A stretch of DNA of 64,000 nt from Pseudomonadota bacterium (GCA_021799355.1 JAJZAQ010000011.1:1-64000), one strand, 5' to 3'. Positions 28,197 to 38,724 are shown, numbered from the stretch's first letter. Program-made: numbers and translations. The notes: generated from the sequence alone by a model not told the origin.

Positions 28197-28778
28197 ATGG
28201 CTGCAAAACGCATTTTGCTGCTCGCAGGGGATTACGCCGAAGACTACGAAACCATGGTGCCGTTCCAGACGCTGCAGGCCGTGGGACACACGGTGCACGC
28301 GGTCTGCCCGGACAAAAAGGCCGGCGAGCAGGTGAAAACCGCGATCCACGATTTCGAGGGGGCGCAGACCTATTCGGAAAAACCGGGGCACAACTTCACC
28401 CTCAACGCCACCTTCGCCGAGGTCAAACCCGAGGACTACGACGCGCTGCTCATCCCCGGAGGCCGGGCGCCCGAGTACCTGCGGCTGAACCCGCGCGTGC
28501 TGGCCATCGTGCGCCATTTCTTCGACACCAACAAGCCGGTGGCGGCGGTGTGCCACGGCGCGCAGATTCTGGCCGCAGCCGGCGTGCTGCAGGGACGCCG
28601 GTGCTCGGCGTACCCGGCATGCGGCCCGGAAGTGCGCGAGGCCGGTGGCGACTATGCCGACATTCCCGTGGACCAGGCGGTGACGCAGGGCAATCTGGTG
28701 ACCGCGCCGGCGTGGCCGGCGCATCCCGCGTGGCTCGGGCAGTTTCTCAAGCTGCTGGGCACGCAGATCACGCTCTGA
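28197..28778 (+). CDS. DJ-1/PfpI-family protein
   Basis: A 193-residue protein with the DJ-1/PfpI class I amidotransferase-like fold. The nucleophile elbow is [14 protein letters not shown] with the reactive Cys, and [12 protein letters not shown] is the partner loop. Members act as protein/nucleotide deglycases, proteases or hydrolases; this subgroup ([14 protein letters not shown] start) is common in proteobacteria and not well defined. It is divergent from purC. Confidence 0.88.
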   Translation: MAAKRILLLAGDYAEDYETMVPFQTLQAVGHTVHAVCPDKKAGEQVKTAIHDFEGAQTYSEKPGHNFTLNATFAEVKPEDYDALLIPGGRAPEYLRLNPRVLAIVRHFFDTNKPVAAVCHGAQILAAAGVLQGRRCSAYPACGPEVREAGGDYADIPVDQAVTQGNLVTAPAWPAHPAWLGQFLKLLGTQITL

Positions 28779-28869
28779 CCGCGCCACGCCGCCGGCTCCA
28801 GGCCGGCGTCTGCCCCCCGCAAACGGTGAACGCCCCACGCGCGGGCGAGGGCGGGTGGGTTGCCCGGCG

Positions 28870-29769
28870 TCAGCTCAGCACCGTCATGCTCAGCCGGCGG
28901 CGGTAACTTTCCACCGTGGGGTCGGCCGCTGCGGGCTGGCCGGCGGCGGTGGGTTTGGGCGCCTCTGCCGGGGTGAGCAGTTCGAGGATGTTGACATAGG
29001 TCTTGCGTGCCTTGTCCTCGTTCCAGGTTTTGTTGCGCATGAGGATTTCGAGCAGCTCGTCGAGCGCTGCCGTCCATTGCTGCTCGGCCATGTAGCGTTG
29101 CGCCAGCGCGTAGCGCGCATCGAAATCGCGTTTGTTCGCGGCGATGTCGGCCTGGAGCACAGCCACGGCGGGCAGGCCCGGCGCTTCCTGCGCCGCGGTC
29201 AGCCAGTCGGCCAGCGCCTGGATGCGCCGGTCGGTCGGCGCCTTGGCTGCCAGCGGCTCGAACGCCTGCGCCGCGTCGGCGGTGCGGCCGGCCTTGAGCA
29301 GCAGCTCGACATACGCCTTGCGCGCGCTATCGTTGGCCGGATTGGTCGCCAGATCCTGCTGCAGCTTTTCCAGCGGCGGCAGGGCGGCGCCGGCCGGTGC
29401 GGCCGGCTCGGCGGCATCGGCCGCGCCGTCCTGTTCCGGGGCGGCCTGCGGGACGTGCTTGTCGAGAAACGCCCGGATCTGGCCTTCGGGCAGCGCGCCG
29501 ACGAAACCATCGACCGGCTGGCCGTTTTTCAGCAGCATCACCATCGGGATGCTGCGCACGCCGAACGCAGCGGCCAGCTCCTGTTCTTCCTCGGTGTTGA
29601 TTTTCACCAGCTTGAACCGGCCGGCGTAAGCGATTTCGAGTTTTTCCAGCACGGGGCCGAGCGCGCGGCACGGGCCGCACCACGGCGCCCACAGATCCAC
29701 CAGCACCGGCACGGTGTTGGACGCTTCGATGACTTCGGCTTCAAAATTGGCGACGGTGACATCAATCAT
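28870..29769 (-). CDS. cnoX: Chaperedoxin CnoX (thioredoxin plus TPR)
   Basis: A 299-residue protein with an N-terminal thioredoxin domain and a C-terminal tetratricopeptide region, the YbbN/CnoX layout. The redox site is WAPWCGPCRALGP, an intact CGPC, unlike E. coli CnoX which has lost the first Cys. The cis-Pro is in RSIPMVML. CnoX holds unfolded proteins and protects their cysteines, passing them to GroEL and DnaK. The start at 29769 (MIDVTV) has AGGAG seven bases upstream. Divergent from purE, with a putative CsoR-type operator between. Confidence 0.92.
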   Translation of the reverse strand: MIDVTVANFEAEVIEASNTVPVLVDLWAPWCGPCRALGPVLEKLEIAYAGRFKLVKINTEEEQELAAAFGVRSIPMVMLLKNGQPVDGFVGALPEGQIRAFLDKHVPQAAPEQDGAADAAEPAAPAGAALPPLEKLQQDLATNPANDSARKAYVELLLKAGRTADAAQAFEPLAAKAPTDRRIQALADWLTAAQEAPGLPAVAVLQADIAANKRDFDARYALAQRYMAEQQWTAALDELLEILMRNKTWNEDKARKTYVNILELLTPAEAPKPTAAGQPAAADPTVESYRRRLSMTVLS

Positions 29770-29811
29770 GTTCGACTCCTGAAAGCGGGCAGATGGGGGC
29801 GGATGCGCAAA

Positions 29812-29827
29812 ATACCAGCGGGGGTAT
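29812..29827. promoter_or_regulatory. Putative CsoR/FrmR-family operator between cnoX and purE
   Basis: Read on the minus strand the site is ATACCCCC-GCTG-GTAT. It shares ATACCCCC-N4-GTAT with a site at 61094. AT-flanked C-runs of this form are typical operators of the CsoR/RcnR/FrmR/CstR copper, nickel, formaldehyde or persulfide sensors. It lies 43 bases upstream of the cnoX start and 104 bases before purE. Confidence 0.4.
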
Positions 29828-29931
29828 GCGGCGCGCAATCTGCGTCTGCCGTGAGCATAGCGGCGCCTGCGCGCGTGGTGGCCGCGGCTTCTTAAAATCG
29901 CCGCTTCGACAGACGCAGCAAGGAGAGGCAG

Positions 29932-30420
29932 ATGGCCGCAATCGGCGTGGTGATGGGCTCGCAGAGCGACTGGGAGGTGATGCGCCATGCGGCCGACGTC
30001 CTGGCCCGCTTCGGTGTGCCGCACGACTGTCGGGTGGTGTCGGCGCACCGCATGCCCGACGACCTGTTCGCCTACGCCGAGGCGGCGCAGCCGCGTGGAC
30101 TGCGCGCCATCATTGCCGGAGCCGGCGGCGCGGCACACCTGCCGGGCATGCTCGCGGCCAAAACCACGGTGCCGGTGCTCGGTGTGCCGGTGCCGAGCAA
30201 GTATCTGCGTGGCAAGGATTCGCTGCTGTCCATCGTGCAAATGCCCAAGGGCATTCCGGTGGCGACGTTCGCCATCGGCGAGGCCGGGGCGGCCAACGCG
30301 GCGCTGTTCGCCATCGCGCTGCTGGCCGCGCACGACGCCGACCTGCGCAGCCGGCTCGACGCCTTCCGCGCCGAACAGACCGCGGCGGCGCGGGCAATGC
30401 GCGTGGGAGACGCGGCATGA
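29932..30420 (+). CDS. purE: N5-carboxyaminoimidazole ribonucleotide mutase
   Basis: A 162-residue class I PurE, converting N5-CAIR to CAIR in purine synthesis. The [14 protein letters not shown]-terminal loop, SAHRMPD and [12 protein letters not shown] are all present. The stop overlaps the purK start as ATGA, so the two partner enzymes are translationally coupled. Confidence 0.97.
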   Translation: MAAIGVVMGSQSDWEVMRHAADVLARFGVPHDCRVVSAHRMPDDLFAYAEAAQPRGLRAIIAGAGGAAHLPGMLAAKTTVPVLGVPVPSKYLRGKDSLLSIVQMPKGIPVATFAIGEAGAANAALFAIALLAAHDADLRSRLDAFRAEQTAAARAMRVGDAA

Positions 30421-31586
30421 GCCAGTCCGCGGCGTTCATTCCCCCCGGCGCCACGCTGGGGGTACTCGGCGGCGGGCAACTCGGCCGCATGTTCGCGCAG
30501 GCGGCGCAAAGCGCCGGCTATGGCGTGGCCGTGCTCGAAGCCGACGAGGCCGCGCCAGCGGCGCAGGTCACCGGCATCCACCTGGCGGCGCGTTACGACG
30601 ATCCGCTGGCGCTGGAACAGCTCGCCCGCGAGTGCGCCGCGGTGACGGTGGAATTCGAGAACATCCCGGCGCAGGCGCTGCGCTGGCTCGATGCGCGGGT
30701 GCCGCTGGCGCCAGCGCCGCAGGCCGTTGCCGTCTGCCAGGATCGGGCGCAGGAAAAGGCCTTGTTCGCCCGGCTGGGCGTGCCGTGCGCACCGCATGCC
30801 GTGCTGCCCGCCGGGGCGGACTTCGGGGCGGTCAGCCCCGGGTTGTTTCCCGGCATCCTGAAAACCGCGCGGCTGGGCTACGACGGCAAAGGCCAGATCG
30901 CCGTGCCCACCGCCGCGGACCTGCCTGCGGCGTGGGCCGCGCTCGGCGGCGTGGACTGCGTGCTGGAACAGCGGCTGGACCTGGCGTTCGAGCTCTCCGT
31001 GGTGATGGCGCGCGGCCGTGACGGTGCCGTGGTGCAGTTCGCCCCGCAGCAGAATCTGCACCGCAATGGCATTTTGTTTGCCAGCCTGTCCCCCGGCGCG
31101 GCGATCCCACCGGAGGTCGCGCAGGCGGCGCAGGCTGCTGCAGCCACGGTGGCGCAGGGGCTGGATTATGTCGGTGTGCTGTGTGTGGAATTTTTTGTGC
31201 TGCGCGACGGCCGGCTGCTGGCCAACGAAATCGCGCCGCGGCCGCACAACTCCGGCCACCACACCATCGACTCGTGTACCGTGTCGCAATTCGAACTGCA
31301 GTGGCGGGCATTGGTGGGCGCGCCGCTGCTGCCGCCGCGGCAGCACAGCGCCGCGGTGATGCTCAATCTGCTGGGCGACCTGTGGTTCGACGCCGCGGGC
31401 CGGCAGCGTGAGCCCGATTGGGCCGCCGTGCTGGCGCTGGCCGGCGCCCATCTGCACCTCTACGGCAAGCGCGAGCCGCGCAAAGGCCGCAAGATGGGGC
31501 ACTTGACCTGCACCGCGGCCAGCGCCGAGGCTGCGCGGCAAACCGCCTTGCGCGCGTGCGACCTGCTCGGCCTGGAGCCGTTCTGA
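30417..31586 (+). CDS. purK: N5-carboxyaminoimidazole ribonucleotide synthase
   Basis: A 389-residue ATP-grasp enzyme making N5-CAIR from AIR, bicarbonate and [17 protein letters not shown] starts the pre-ATP domain; [12 protein letters not shown] is the ATP lid and [16 protein letters not shown] the active site. The start at 30417 gives [11 protein letters not shown]; the ORF-track start far upstream runs through purE in another frame. Confidence 0.97.
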   Translation: MSQSAAFIPPGATLGVLGGGQLGRMFAQAAQSAGYGVAVLEADEAAPAAQVTGIHLAARYDDPLALEQLARECAAVTVEFENIPAQALRWLDARVPLAPAPQAVAVCQDRAQEKALFARLGVPCAPHAVLPAGADFGAVSPGLFPGILKTARLGYDGKGQIAVPTAADLPAAWAALGGVDCVLEQRLDLAFELSVVMARGRDGAVVQFAPQQNLHRNGILFASLSPGAAIPPEVAQAAQAAAATVAQGLDYVGVLCVEFFVLRDGRLLANEIAPRPHNSGHHTIDSCTVSQFELQWRALVGAPLLPPRQHSAAVMLNLLGDLWFDAAGRQREPDWAAVLALAGAHLHLYGKREPRKGRKMGHLTCTAASAEAARQTALRACDLLGLEPF

Positions 31587-31588
31587 AC

Positions 31589-32590
31589 GTGGCCGCCGCT
31601 CCCACCGCCTCGGTGACTGCCGCCGACATCGCAGCGGCGGTGCAGCGGCTGGAGGCCGGCGAACTCGTCGGTTTGCCCACCGAAACCGTCTACGGCCTGG
31701 CGGCCGACGCCGAAAACCCGCAGGCGGTGGCCAAAATCTATGCGGCCAAAGGTCGGCCGGCGGACCATCCGGTGATCGTGCACGTGGCGCGCGACGCCGA
31801 TCTGGCGCATTGGGCCTCGACGGTGCCCGAGGCCGCGCGGGCGCTGGCGGCTGCTTTCTGGCCCGGGCCGCTGACGCTGATCCTGCCGCGCCGGCCCGGG
31901 GTCGCCACGGCCTGCGCCGCCGGGCAGGATAGCATCGGCCTGCGCTGCCCGGCGCACCCCGTGGCGCAGGCGGTGCTGGGGCAGTTCAGGCATGGCCGGG
32001 GCGGGCTGGCGGCGCCGTCGGCCAACCGCTTCGGCCGCATCAGCCCGACGACCGCGGCACACGTGCGCGCCGAACTCGGCGACGATCTGCTGGTGCTCGA
32101 CGGCGGCGCCTGTGCCGTGGGGATCGAAAGCACCATCGTCGATTGCACGGTGCAGCCGCCGCGCATCTTGCGTCCGGGCCAGTTGCAGGCGGACGCGCTG
32201 GCGCAGGTGCTGGGCGTGCCGGCCAGCACCCTGCTGCGCCCGACCGAAGGCGCGCCGCGCGTGGCCGGTGCACTGCCGGCGCACTATGCGCCGCGCACGC
32301 CGCTGCTGCTGCGCAGCCGTGAACAGATCGACGCCGACTGGCCGCGGCAGACTGCGGCGGGGCAGCGTATCGGCGTGCTGGCGCTTGCCGCCCCTGCCAC
32401 CGGTGCGGCGCACTGGCTGGCATTGCCTGCCACGCCAGCGGAGTACGCGCGACGGCTATACGCCGCGCTGCGTGAGCTCGATAGCGCGCAGCTCGACCAG
32501 ATCTGGGTCGAGGAATTGCCCGACACGCCGCCCTGGCTGGCGCTGCGCGACCGTCTGCGCCGGGCGGAGCATGGCTCCGGCCCGCGCTGA
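31589..32590 (+). CDS. tsaC: L-threonylcarbamoyladenylate synthase (Sua5 type)
   Basis: Makes threonylcarbamoyl-AMP for the t6A37 tRNA modification. It has 333 residues: an N-terminal YrdC domain (GLPTETVYGLAADA, KIYAAKGRPADHPVIVHV, SANRFGRISPT) and a C-terminal Sua5 domain joined by a linker (PRVAGALPAHYAPRTPL). It starts with GTG two bases after the purK stop, which argues for co-transcription with purEK. Confidence 0.94.
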   Translation: MAAAPTASVTAADIAAAVQRLEAGELVGLPTETVYGLAADAENPQAVAKIYAAKGRPADHPVIVHVARDADLAHWASTVPEAARALAAAFWPGPLTLILPRRPGVATACAAGQDSIGLRCPAHPVAQAVLGQFRHGRGGLAAPSANRFGRISPTTAAHVRAELGDDLLVLDGGACAVGIESTIVDCTVQPPRILRPGQLQADALAQVLGVPASTLLRPTEGAPRVAGALPAHYAPRTPLLLRSREQIDADWPRQTAAGQRIGVLALAAPATGAAHWLALPATPAEYARRLYAALRELDSAQLDQIWVEELPDTPPWLALRDRLRRAEHGSGPR

Positions 32591-32658
32591 CGCGACCCCG
32601 GCGCGTGCCGGGCGTTGTTGCGAATTCGCCAACTGCCGCAGCATGGGCAAAAACGCTC

Positions 32659-32687
32659 TTGCGACGCCTACTTGCCTCCGTTATGCT
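32659..32687 (+). promoter_or_regulatory. Candidate sigma-70 promoter for the GDSL esterase
   Basis: TTGCGA (-35), 17 bases, TATGCT (-10). Each hexamer matches four of six consensus bases. Transcription would start near 32694, giving an untranslated leader of about 105 bases. Confidence 0.5.
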
Positions 32688-32693
32688 GGAAGC

Positions 32694-32705
32694 GAACGGT
32701 CGTTC
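32694..32705. promoter_or_regulatory. Palindrome over the predicted start site (possible TetR-type operator)
   Basis: GAACG-GT-CGTTC, a perfect 5-bp dyad with two central bases, placed exactly at the expected +1 of the esterase promoter. GAACG/CGTTC half-sites are common in TetR-family operators. No regulator gene is adjacent. Confidence 0.35.
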
Positions 32706-32799
32706 TATTTCACCGACCGCCGGCCTGCGGTGATGGCGCAAGACAGGCTGCCCGTCGGGGCGCGCAGCAGGCACACCATAAACGTTCGAGGAGATGTGT

Positions 32800-34158
32800 A
32801 TGCAAAGACGTGTCTGGATCGCGCTGGCTCTGGCCAGTGCGCTGGGGCTGGCGGGATGCGGTGGCGGCGGCAATCCGTCTCCGCCGTCGCTGGCGACGGT
32901 CAGCAGCGTGAACGCGGCGAGCACCGCGCCGAGCGCGCCGCCAGCGGGCGGATTCAAGCAGATCGTGGCGTTTGGCGACAGCCTGTCCGATGACGGCGCC
33001 TACACCCTGGCGGCGCTGAGCGTGTACGGTCCGGGTACGGCGAGCAATATCGCCTTCACCGGGCTGCCCTATCCGGCCGGTGGACAGTTCACCGTCAACG
33101 GCGCGCCCACCGGCAACTGGACCAATGTGCTGGCGAAAAGCCTCAACATCGGCCTGACTCCCAACCTCATCGGCTACGGTACCCCGTCGGGCGTGATGTA
33201 CCTTGGCACCACCGGCCCGACGCCGAACCCTGCATTTTGCGCGTTCAGCGCGCCGCCGTCCTCCGGCCAGGCCAACTGCACCAATTTTGCCCAGGGCGGC
33301 TCGATGGTGTCCAACGCCAACGGGATCGGTCACAGCGGCGGGGCGCTCACCCTGCCGGTGACGGCGCAGGTGCAGAACTATCTCAACCAGTTCGGCGGCA
33401 GCTTCAACGCCAATCAGCTCGTCACCGTGCTGGCGGGCAACAACGACATTTTCGCTGCGCTGGGCACGGTCAGCGCGACGGTGACGCAGGCGGTGACGCA
33501 GGCGGTGACCACCGCGTTGCAGCAAAACCCCAACCTGACGCAGGCGCAGATCGCCGCCATCCAGGCCAGCGCGCAGCATGACGCGACGACGGCGGCTGTG
33601 GCCGCGGCCCAGACCTCCGTGGCGCAGGCCGCCGATGCACTGGCAGCGCAGGTCAGTCTGATGACCAGCAAGGGTGCGAAGTACGTACTCGTCTACACCC
33701 TGCCCGATTCGTCGCTGACGCCGTTCGGCCGCGGTCTGCCGTATACCGCGGCAACGCCGCCGCAGACGCCGCCGGCGGGGTATGTGTGCGACAACACCGT
33801 GACCTCGACGCCGTGCTACCTGCTGTCCAACCTGGTGCAGGTGTTCAACCAGCGTCTGCTCAACGACCTGCAGGGTCAGCCGGTCAAGGTGCTCGACGGC
33901 TACGGCCTGCTCAACCAGGAAATCGCCAATCCGGCGCAGTTCGGGCTGAGCAATGTGACCACGCCGTGGTGCAACCCGGCGACGACGAGCTCGCTGCTGT
34001 GCAATGTGAACACGCCGTATGCGGCGGCCGGTGCCAGCCAGGCCAACCTCGGCAGCTGGCTGTTTGCCGATGCGGTGCACCCCACGCCTGCCGGCTACCA
34101 GATCATCGCCAATGCCACCTTGCAGGCGATGAAGGGCTTTGGCTGGATTTCGCAATGA
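32800..34158 (+). CDS. GDSL/SGNH-family esterase, lipoprotein
   Basis: A 452-residue lipid-anchored hydrolase. After lipobox GLAGC and a Gly/Ser/Pro linker come the SGNH blocks: FGDSLSDDG (nucleophile Ser), NFAQGGS, AGNNDIF (block III) and DAVHPTPAGY (catalytic Asp and His). There is no C-terminal autotransporter barrel, unlike many long GDSL esterases. Residues 200-270 hold an Ala/Gln/Thr-rich helical insert. The start at 32800 follows GAGGAG by six bases. An OmpW-like gene follows 19 bases later. Confidence 0.92.
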   Translation: MQRRVWIALALASALGLAGCGGGGNPSPPSLATVSSVNAASTAPSAPPAGGFKQIVAFGDSLSDDGAYTLAALSVYGPGTASNIAFTGLPYPAGGQFTVNGAPTGNWTNVLAKSLNIGLTPNLIGYGTPSGVMYLGTTGPTPNPAFCAFSAPPSSGQANCTNFAQGGSMVSNANGIGHSGGALTLPVTAQVQNYLNQFGGSFNANQLVTVLAGNNDIFAALGTVSATVTQAVTQAVTTALQQNPNLTQAQIAAIQASAQHDATTAAVAAAQTSVAQAADALAAQVSLMTSKGAKYVLVYTLPDSSLTPFGRGLPYTAATPPQTPPAGYVCDNTVTSTPCYLLSNLVQVFNQRLLNDLQGQPVKVLDGYGLLNQEIANPAQFGLSNVTTPWCNPATTSSLLCNVNTPYAAAGASQANLGSWLFADAVHPTPAGYQIIANATLQAMKGFGWISQ

Positions 34159-34177
34159 GTCTGGAGGAGACACTGTG

Positions 34178-34888
34178 ATGAACAGCTTGCAACGCACCGT
34201 GCTCGGCAGCGCGCTCGCCCTGGGCAGTCTGGGGCTGCTGCCCGCCGCGCACGCCGACGATTTTCCGAAAAACATCATTTATGTCGGCGCAGCGTATCTG
34301 AACAACCACTCCAGCCTGCCCGATCTCACCGGCTACAACACGCCGCCGAACCTCAACCTCGCCGTGGGCAACGCCACCACCCTTGGCCTGGGCTATGTGC
34401 GCAACCTGCCCGGGCCGTGGAGCTTCGAGCTGGCGCTGGGGTACCCGCCGCGGGTGCGCACGTACGCCGAGGGCAGCGGCTGGGCGTCGCTGCGCGGTGT
34501 CGGCGTGACCGATGTCGATGTCTACTCGCCCACGGCGTTCCTCAACTACCACATCCGTGGCAAGCAGGCGACGTGGGACCCGTTCGTCGGCCTGGGGGTC
34601 AACTACACCTGGTTCCGCAACACCAGGGCGCTGTCGCCGCTGACCAGCCTGCAGGGGCCGACCGACATCCATCTGTCGAGCGATCTGACGTGGGCGGCAC
34701 ACGTGGGCATGATCTACCGCCTCAATTCGCGCTGGTCGGTGGTGGGCACCATCGCCTACGCCGACGTGCGCAGCGACCTGACGTCCACCTCGTATACCCC
34801 GGACCGCTCGGTGATCACCTCGCAGGCCAAGACCACGATCAAATTCAACCCGGTGGTCTACACCCTGGCGATCGGCTATAGTTTTTGA
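34178..34888 (+). CDS. OmpW-family outer-membrane protein
   Basis: A 236-residue barrel with a signal peptide ending AHADD, then OmpW features: [35 protein letters not shown] and the terminal TLAIGYSF, with a C-terminal Phe recognised by the BAM complex. OmpW barrels form narrow hydrophobic channels for small apolar molecules. The neighbouring esterase suggests a shared role with hydrophobic esters or lipids, which is inference. GGAGGA precedes both GTG 34175 and ATG 34178; I use the ATG. Confidence 0.88.
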   Translation: MNSLQRTVLGSALALGSLGLLPAAHADDFPKNIIYVGAAYLNNHSSLPDLTGYNTPPNLNLAVGNATTLGLGYVRNLPGPWSFELALGYPPRVRTYAEGSGWASLRGVGVTDVDVYSPTAFLNYHIRGKQATWDPFVGLGVNYTWFRNTRALSPLTSLQGPTDIHLSSDLTWAAHVGMIYRLNSRWSVVGTIAYADVRSDLTSTSYTPDRSVITSQAKTTIKFNPVVYTLAIGYSF

Positions 34889-34910
34889 CCCGTATCGTCG
34901 CTGCGATCGA

Positions 34911-34932
34911 GGGAGCTTCGGCTCCCTTTTTT
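34911..34932 (+). terminator. Rho-independent terminator after the OmpW-like gene
   Basis: GGGAGC, stable TTCG loop, GCTCCC, then six T. It separates the esterase-OmpW unit from recA. Confidence 0.95.
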
Positions 34933-34955
34933 CGTGCGCCGCGGGCTTGAGCCAT

Positions 34956-34971
34956 CTGTCTTTATATCCAG
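34956..34971. promoter_or_regulatory. Candidate LexA (SOS) box upstream of recA
   Basis: CTGT-CTTTATAT-CCAG against the consensus CTGT-N8-ACAG: seven of eight fixed positions match and the spacer is AT-rich, as expected. It lies 48 bases upstream of the recA ATG. A possible -10 (TACATT, 34978-34983) lies just downstream. Confidence 0.6.
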
Positions 34972-35018
34972 TTGTGCTACATTGCGCCGCAGTGCCATTC
35001 AGACCCAGGAAACGTGCC

Positions 35019-36080
<1,062 letters not shown>

Positions 36081-36223
36081 CAGGCCGTTGGAAAACGTCG
36101 TGAGGATGGCCAGATGCAAGGCGCACGGAGCGCAGCGACCGAGACAGATCAGGTCGATCGGCGAGGCAGCGAGCACCGCGCAGCGCCGCAGATGGCCCGC
36201 CGCAGCAGTTTTTCAACGGCCTG
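36081..36223. repeat. 143-bp interspersed repeat with inverted ends between recA and recX
   Basis: The element begins CAGGCCGTTGGAAAA and ends TTTTTCAACGGCCTG; the 15-base ends are inverted copies with one mismatch. The interior is GC-rich, non-coding, and contains GATGGCCAGATGCAAGGCGC and the partner CAGATGGCCC. I recall similar units scattered through betaproteobacterial genomes as MITE-like or palindromic repeats, but copy number here cannot be checked. It abuts the recA stop exactly and may affect recX expression by folding as RNA. Confidence 0.7.
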
Positions 36224-36255
36224 TTCAACGCCGCCGACCGTAGCGTCGACCGTCC

Positions 36256-36732
36256 ATGCCGCGTGCCGAGCTGTCACTGCGTGCCCGCGCGCTGCGCTAT
36301 CTGGCGCAGCGCGAGCACAGCCGCGTCGAGCTGCAGCGCAAACTGTCGCGCCATGACGCCGACCCCGCGGCCATCGACAGCCTGCTCGACGAATTGCAGC
36401 GGCTGAACCTGCTGAGCGCCGAGCGTTTTGCGCAGTCGTTGGTCCACCGTCGCCGCTCGCGTTACGGCGTCGCGCGGATCGCTCAGGAGCTTGCCGTGCA
36501 TGGCCTGGACGCAGAGATCACGGCCGCCGCCCTGCGCGCCGTCGGTGACGACGAGCGCGCCCGGGCGCAGGCGGTGTGGGCGCGCAAATTTGCCCATCTG
36601 CCGCAGGACGCAGCCGAACGTGCGCGGCAGACGCGGTTTTTGCAGCAGCGCGGGTTCAGCAGCGATGTCGTGCGCGCGGTGTTGCGCGGTGATACCGCCG
36701 ATGGGGGACAGGCGGATGAGGCCGCCGGTTGA
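36256..36732 (+). CDS. recX: RecA regulator RecX
   Basis: A 158-residue all-helical RecX that binds RecA filaments and limits their activity. Tandem three-helix repeats are seen: RALRYLAQREHSRVELQRKLSRH, then RYGVARIAQELAVHGLD, then RQTRFLQQRGFSSDVVRAVLRG. It lies 175 bases after recA, separated by the repeat element, an unusually long gap for this pair. Confidence 0.95.
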   Translation: MPRAELSLRARALRYLAQREHSRVELQRKLSRHDADPAAIDSLLDELQRLNLLSAERFAQSLVHRRRSRYGVARIAQELAVHGLDAEITAAALRAVGDDERARAQAVWARKFAHLPQDAAERARQTRFLQQRGFSSDVVRAVLRGDTADGGQADEAAG

Positions 36733-36788
36733 CGGCCGGTGCAGGTCGGAGCACGTCAGGCGGTCGAGCGCTTTGACACGGCATCGGC

Positions 36789-36818
36789 TTGCTGCGGCGC
36801 AGCAGGCTGCGATACACT
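36789..36818 (+). promoter_or_regulatory. Candidate sigma-70 promoter for the DUF2889-sucCD operon
   Basis: TTGCTG, 18 bases, TACACT. The expected transcript starts near 36825, about 26 bases before the DUF2889 start codon. Confidence 0.5.
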
Positions 36819-36850
36819 GAATCTTGCGCTTCATCAAAAACACACAGTCC

Positions 36851-37474
36851 ATGCGCGACGTTCCTCCCGCTTCTCCTGCCGTCTCCCGTCGTCTGGTTCA
36901 CCGCCGCAGCATCCACGTCGAGTGCTACGCGCGGGACGACGGGCTGTGGGATTTGCAGGCCGAGCTGCGCGACGTCAAAACCCGCGACATCACCCTGTCG
37001 GCCCGCTGCCGTCCGGCCGGTGTTCCAGTGCACGACATGCTGCTCGTCGTCACCATCGACACGGCGTTGAACGTCGTCGATGCCCAGACCTACACCCTGT
37101 TCAGCCCCTACGCCAATTGTGGTGAGCACGACGATGCGTACAAAAAACTCATCGGACTGAATCTGCTGCGCGGATTTCGCGCCGCGGTGCGCGAACGCCT
37201 GGGCGGAGTGCTCGGCTGTACCCACCTGACCGAATTGACCCAGGTGCTGCCCACGGCGGCAGTGCAGGGCCTGGCCGGGCTGGCCGACGTCGCGCTGCCC
37301 GCCGCCAGGGCGGAGGGCGAAGCGCAAATGCCGTTTCAGCTCAACCGTTGCCACGCCCTGCGGCTCGACGGGCCTGCGGTGGCCGAGTTTTATCCGCGTT
37401 GGGCGCGCCCGGCTGCGGCGGGCGGCGCCGCTGGCACAATCTCCACACCCCAAGTCGAGGACGAGACATCATGA
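36851..37474 (+). CDS. DUF2889 protein coupled to sucC
   Basis: A 207-residue soluble protein of the DUF2889 family, function unknown. Conserved segments are [43 protein letters not shown] and [18 protein letters not shown]. The stop overlaps the sucC start as ATGA. I recall this gene next to sucCD in other Burkholderiales, which suggests a link to central metabolism. The ATG at 36851 is preferred to the ORF-track TTG at 36824. Confidence 0.9.
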   Translation: MRDVPPASPAVSRRLVHRRSIHVECYARDDGLWDLQAELRDVKTRDITLSARCRPAGVPVHDMLLVVTIDTALNVVDAQTYTLFSPYANCGEHDDAYKKLIGLNLLRGFRAAVRERLGGVLGCTHLTELTQVLPTAAVQGLAGLADVALPAARAEGEAQMPFQLNRCHALRLDGPAVAEFYPRWARPAAAGGAAGTISTPQVEDETS

Positions 37475-38631
37475 AAATTCACGAATACCAGGCCAAGCAG
37501 ATCCTGCGCGAGCACGACGTGCCGGTGCCGCGTGGCAAACCGGCGTTCAGCGTCGATGAAGCCGTTGCCGTGGCGCGCGAACTCGGCGGGCCGGTGTGGG
37601 TGGTCAAGGCGCAGATCCATGCCGGCGGCCGTGGCAAAGGCGGCGGGGTCAAGCTCGCGCGTTCGCTCGACGAGGTGCGGCAGCTCGCCGGGCAGATTCT
37701 GGGCATGCAGCTCGTCACCCACCAGACCGGGCCGCAGGGGCAGAAGGTGCGGCGGCTGCTGATCGAGGACGGCGCCGACATCAAAAAGGAGTACTACGCC
37801 GCGGTGCTGACCGACCGCGCGACGCAGAAGGTCGCGGTGATGGCCTCCAGCGAAGGCGGCATGGACATCGAGGAGGTGGCGGCGAAGACCCCGGACAAGA
37901 TCCGCAAGGTGTTCGTCGATCCGCTGGTCGGGCTGCAGCCGCAGCAGGCGCGCGAGCTCGCCGCCGGCATCGGCATTCCCGAGGCCTCGCTGCCGCAGGC
38001 AGTCGAGGTGTTCCAGAAGCTCTACCAGACCTACATGGACACCGACGCCTCGCTGGTGGAAATCAACCCGCTGATTCTCGAAGGCAACGGGCAGATCAAG
38101 GCGCTGGACGCCAAGTTCAACTTCGACGACAACGCGCTGTTCCGCCACCCGGAAATCGAGGCGCTGCGCGACCTGGACGAGGAAGACCCGGCCGAGACCG
38201 AGGCGCACAAGCATGACCTCGCCTACATCCAGCTCGACGGCAACATCGGCTGCCTGGTCAACGGCGCCGGGCTGGCGATGGCGACGATGGACACCATCAA
38301 GCTCTACGGCGGCTCGCCGGCGAACTTTCTCGACGTCGGCGGCGGCGCCACCGCGGAAAAGGTGACCGCGGCGTTCCAGATCATGCTGCACAACCCCAAG
38401 GTCAGGGCGATTCTGGTCAACATTTTCGGCGGCATCATGCGCTGCGACACCATTGCCGAAGGCGTGATTGCCGCCAGCCGCGCGGTCGGCCTGAACGTGC
38501 CGCTGGTGGTGCGCATGAAAGGCACCAACGAGGACATCGGGCGCAGGATGCTGGCGGAATCCGGGCTGCCGATCATCAGCGCCGAGACCATGGCCGAGGC
38601 GGCCGAGAAGGTGGTCGCCGCGGCGGCCTGA
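37471..38631 (+). CDS. sucC: Succinyl-CoA synthetase, beta subunit
   Basis: A 386-residue ATP-grasp subunit of the TCA-cycle enzyme interconverting succinyl-CoA and succinate with nucleotide formation. It starts [32 protein letters not shown] is in the nucleotide site and [15 protein letters not shown] near the subunit interface. It is coupled to the DUF2889 gene upstream, and sucD follows after 93 bases. Confidence 0.98.
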   Translation: MKIHEYQAKQILREHDVPVPRGKPAFSVDEAVAVARELGGPVWVVKAQIHAGGRGKGGGVKLARSLDEVRQLAGQILGMQLVTHQTGPQGQKVRRLLIEDGADIKKEYYAAVLTDRATQKVAVMASSEGGMDIEEVAAKTPDKIRKVFVDPLVGLQPQQARELAAGIGIPEASLPQAVEVFQKLYQTYMDTDASLVEINPLILEGNGQIKALDAKFNFDDNALFRHPEIEALRDLDEEDPAETEAHKHDLAYIQLDGNIGCLVNGAGLAMATMDTIKLYGGSPANFLDVGGGATAEKVTAAFQIMLHNPKVRAILVNIFGGIMRCDTIAEGVIAASRAVGLNVPLVVRMKGTNEDIGRRMLAESGLPIISAETMAEAAEKVVAAAA

Positions 38632-38724
38632 GACACGGGCCCGCCCAGCAGCACGCTCGACCCATTCCATTGACCCGAAATTTGAGCAGGCGGCGCCAGC
38701 GCGCCGTCTGCCTGCGAGGCAGAC

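Noticed and set aside
33600-33700. Autotransporter domain expected for a GDSL esterase
   Set aside because: The protein ends right after the DAVHPT block; no C-terminal barrel strands are present.
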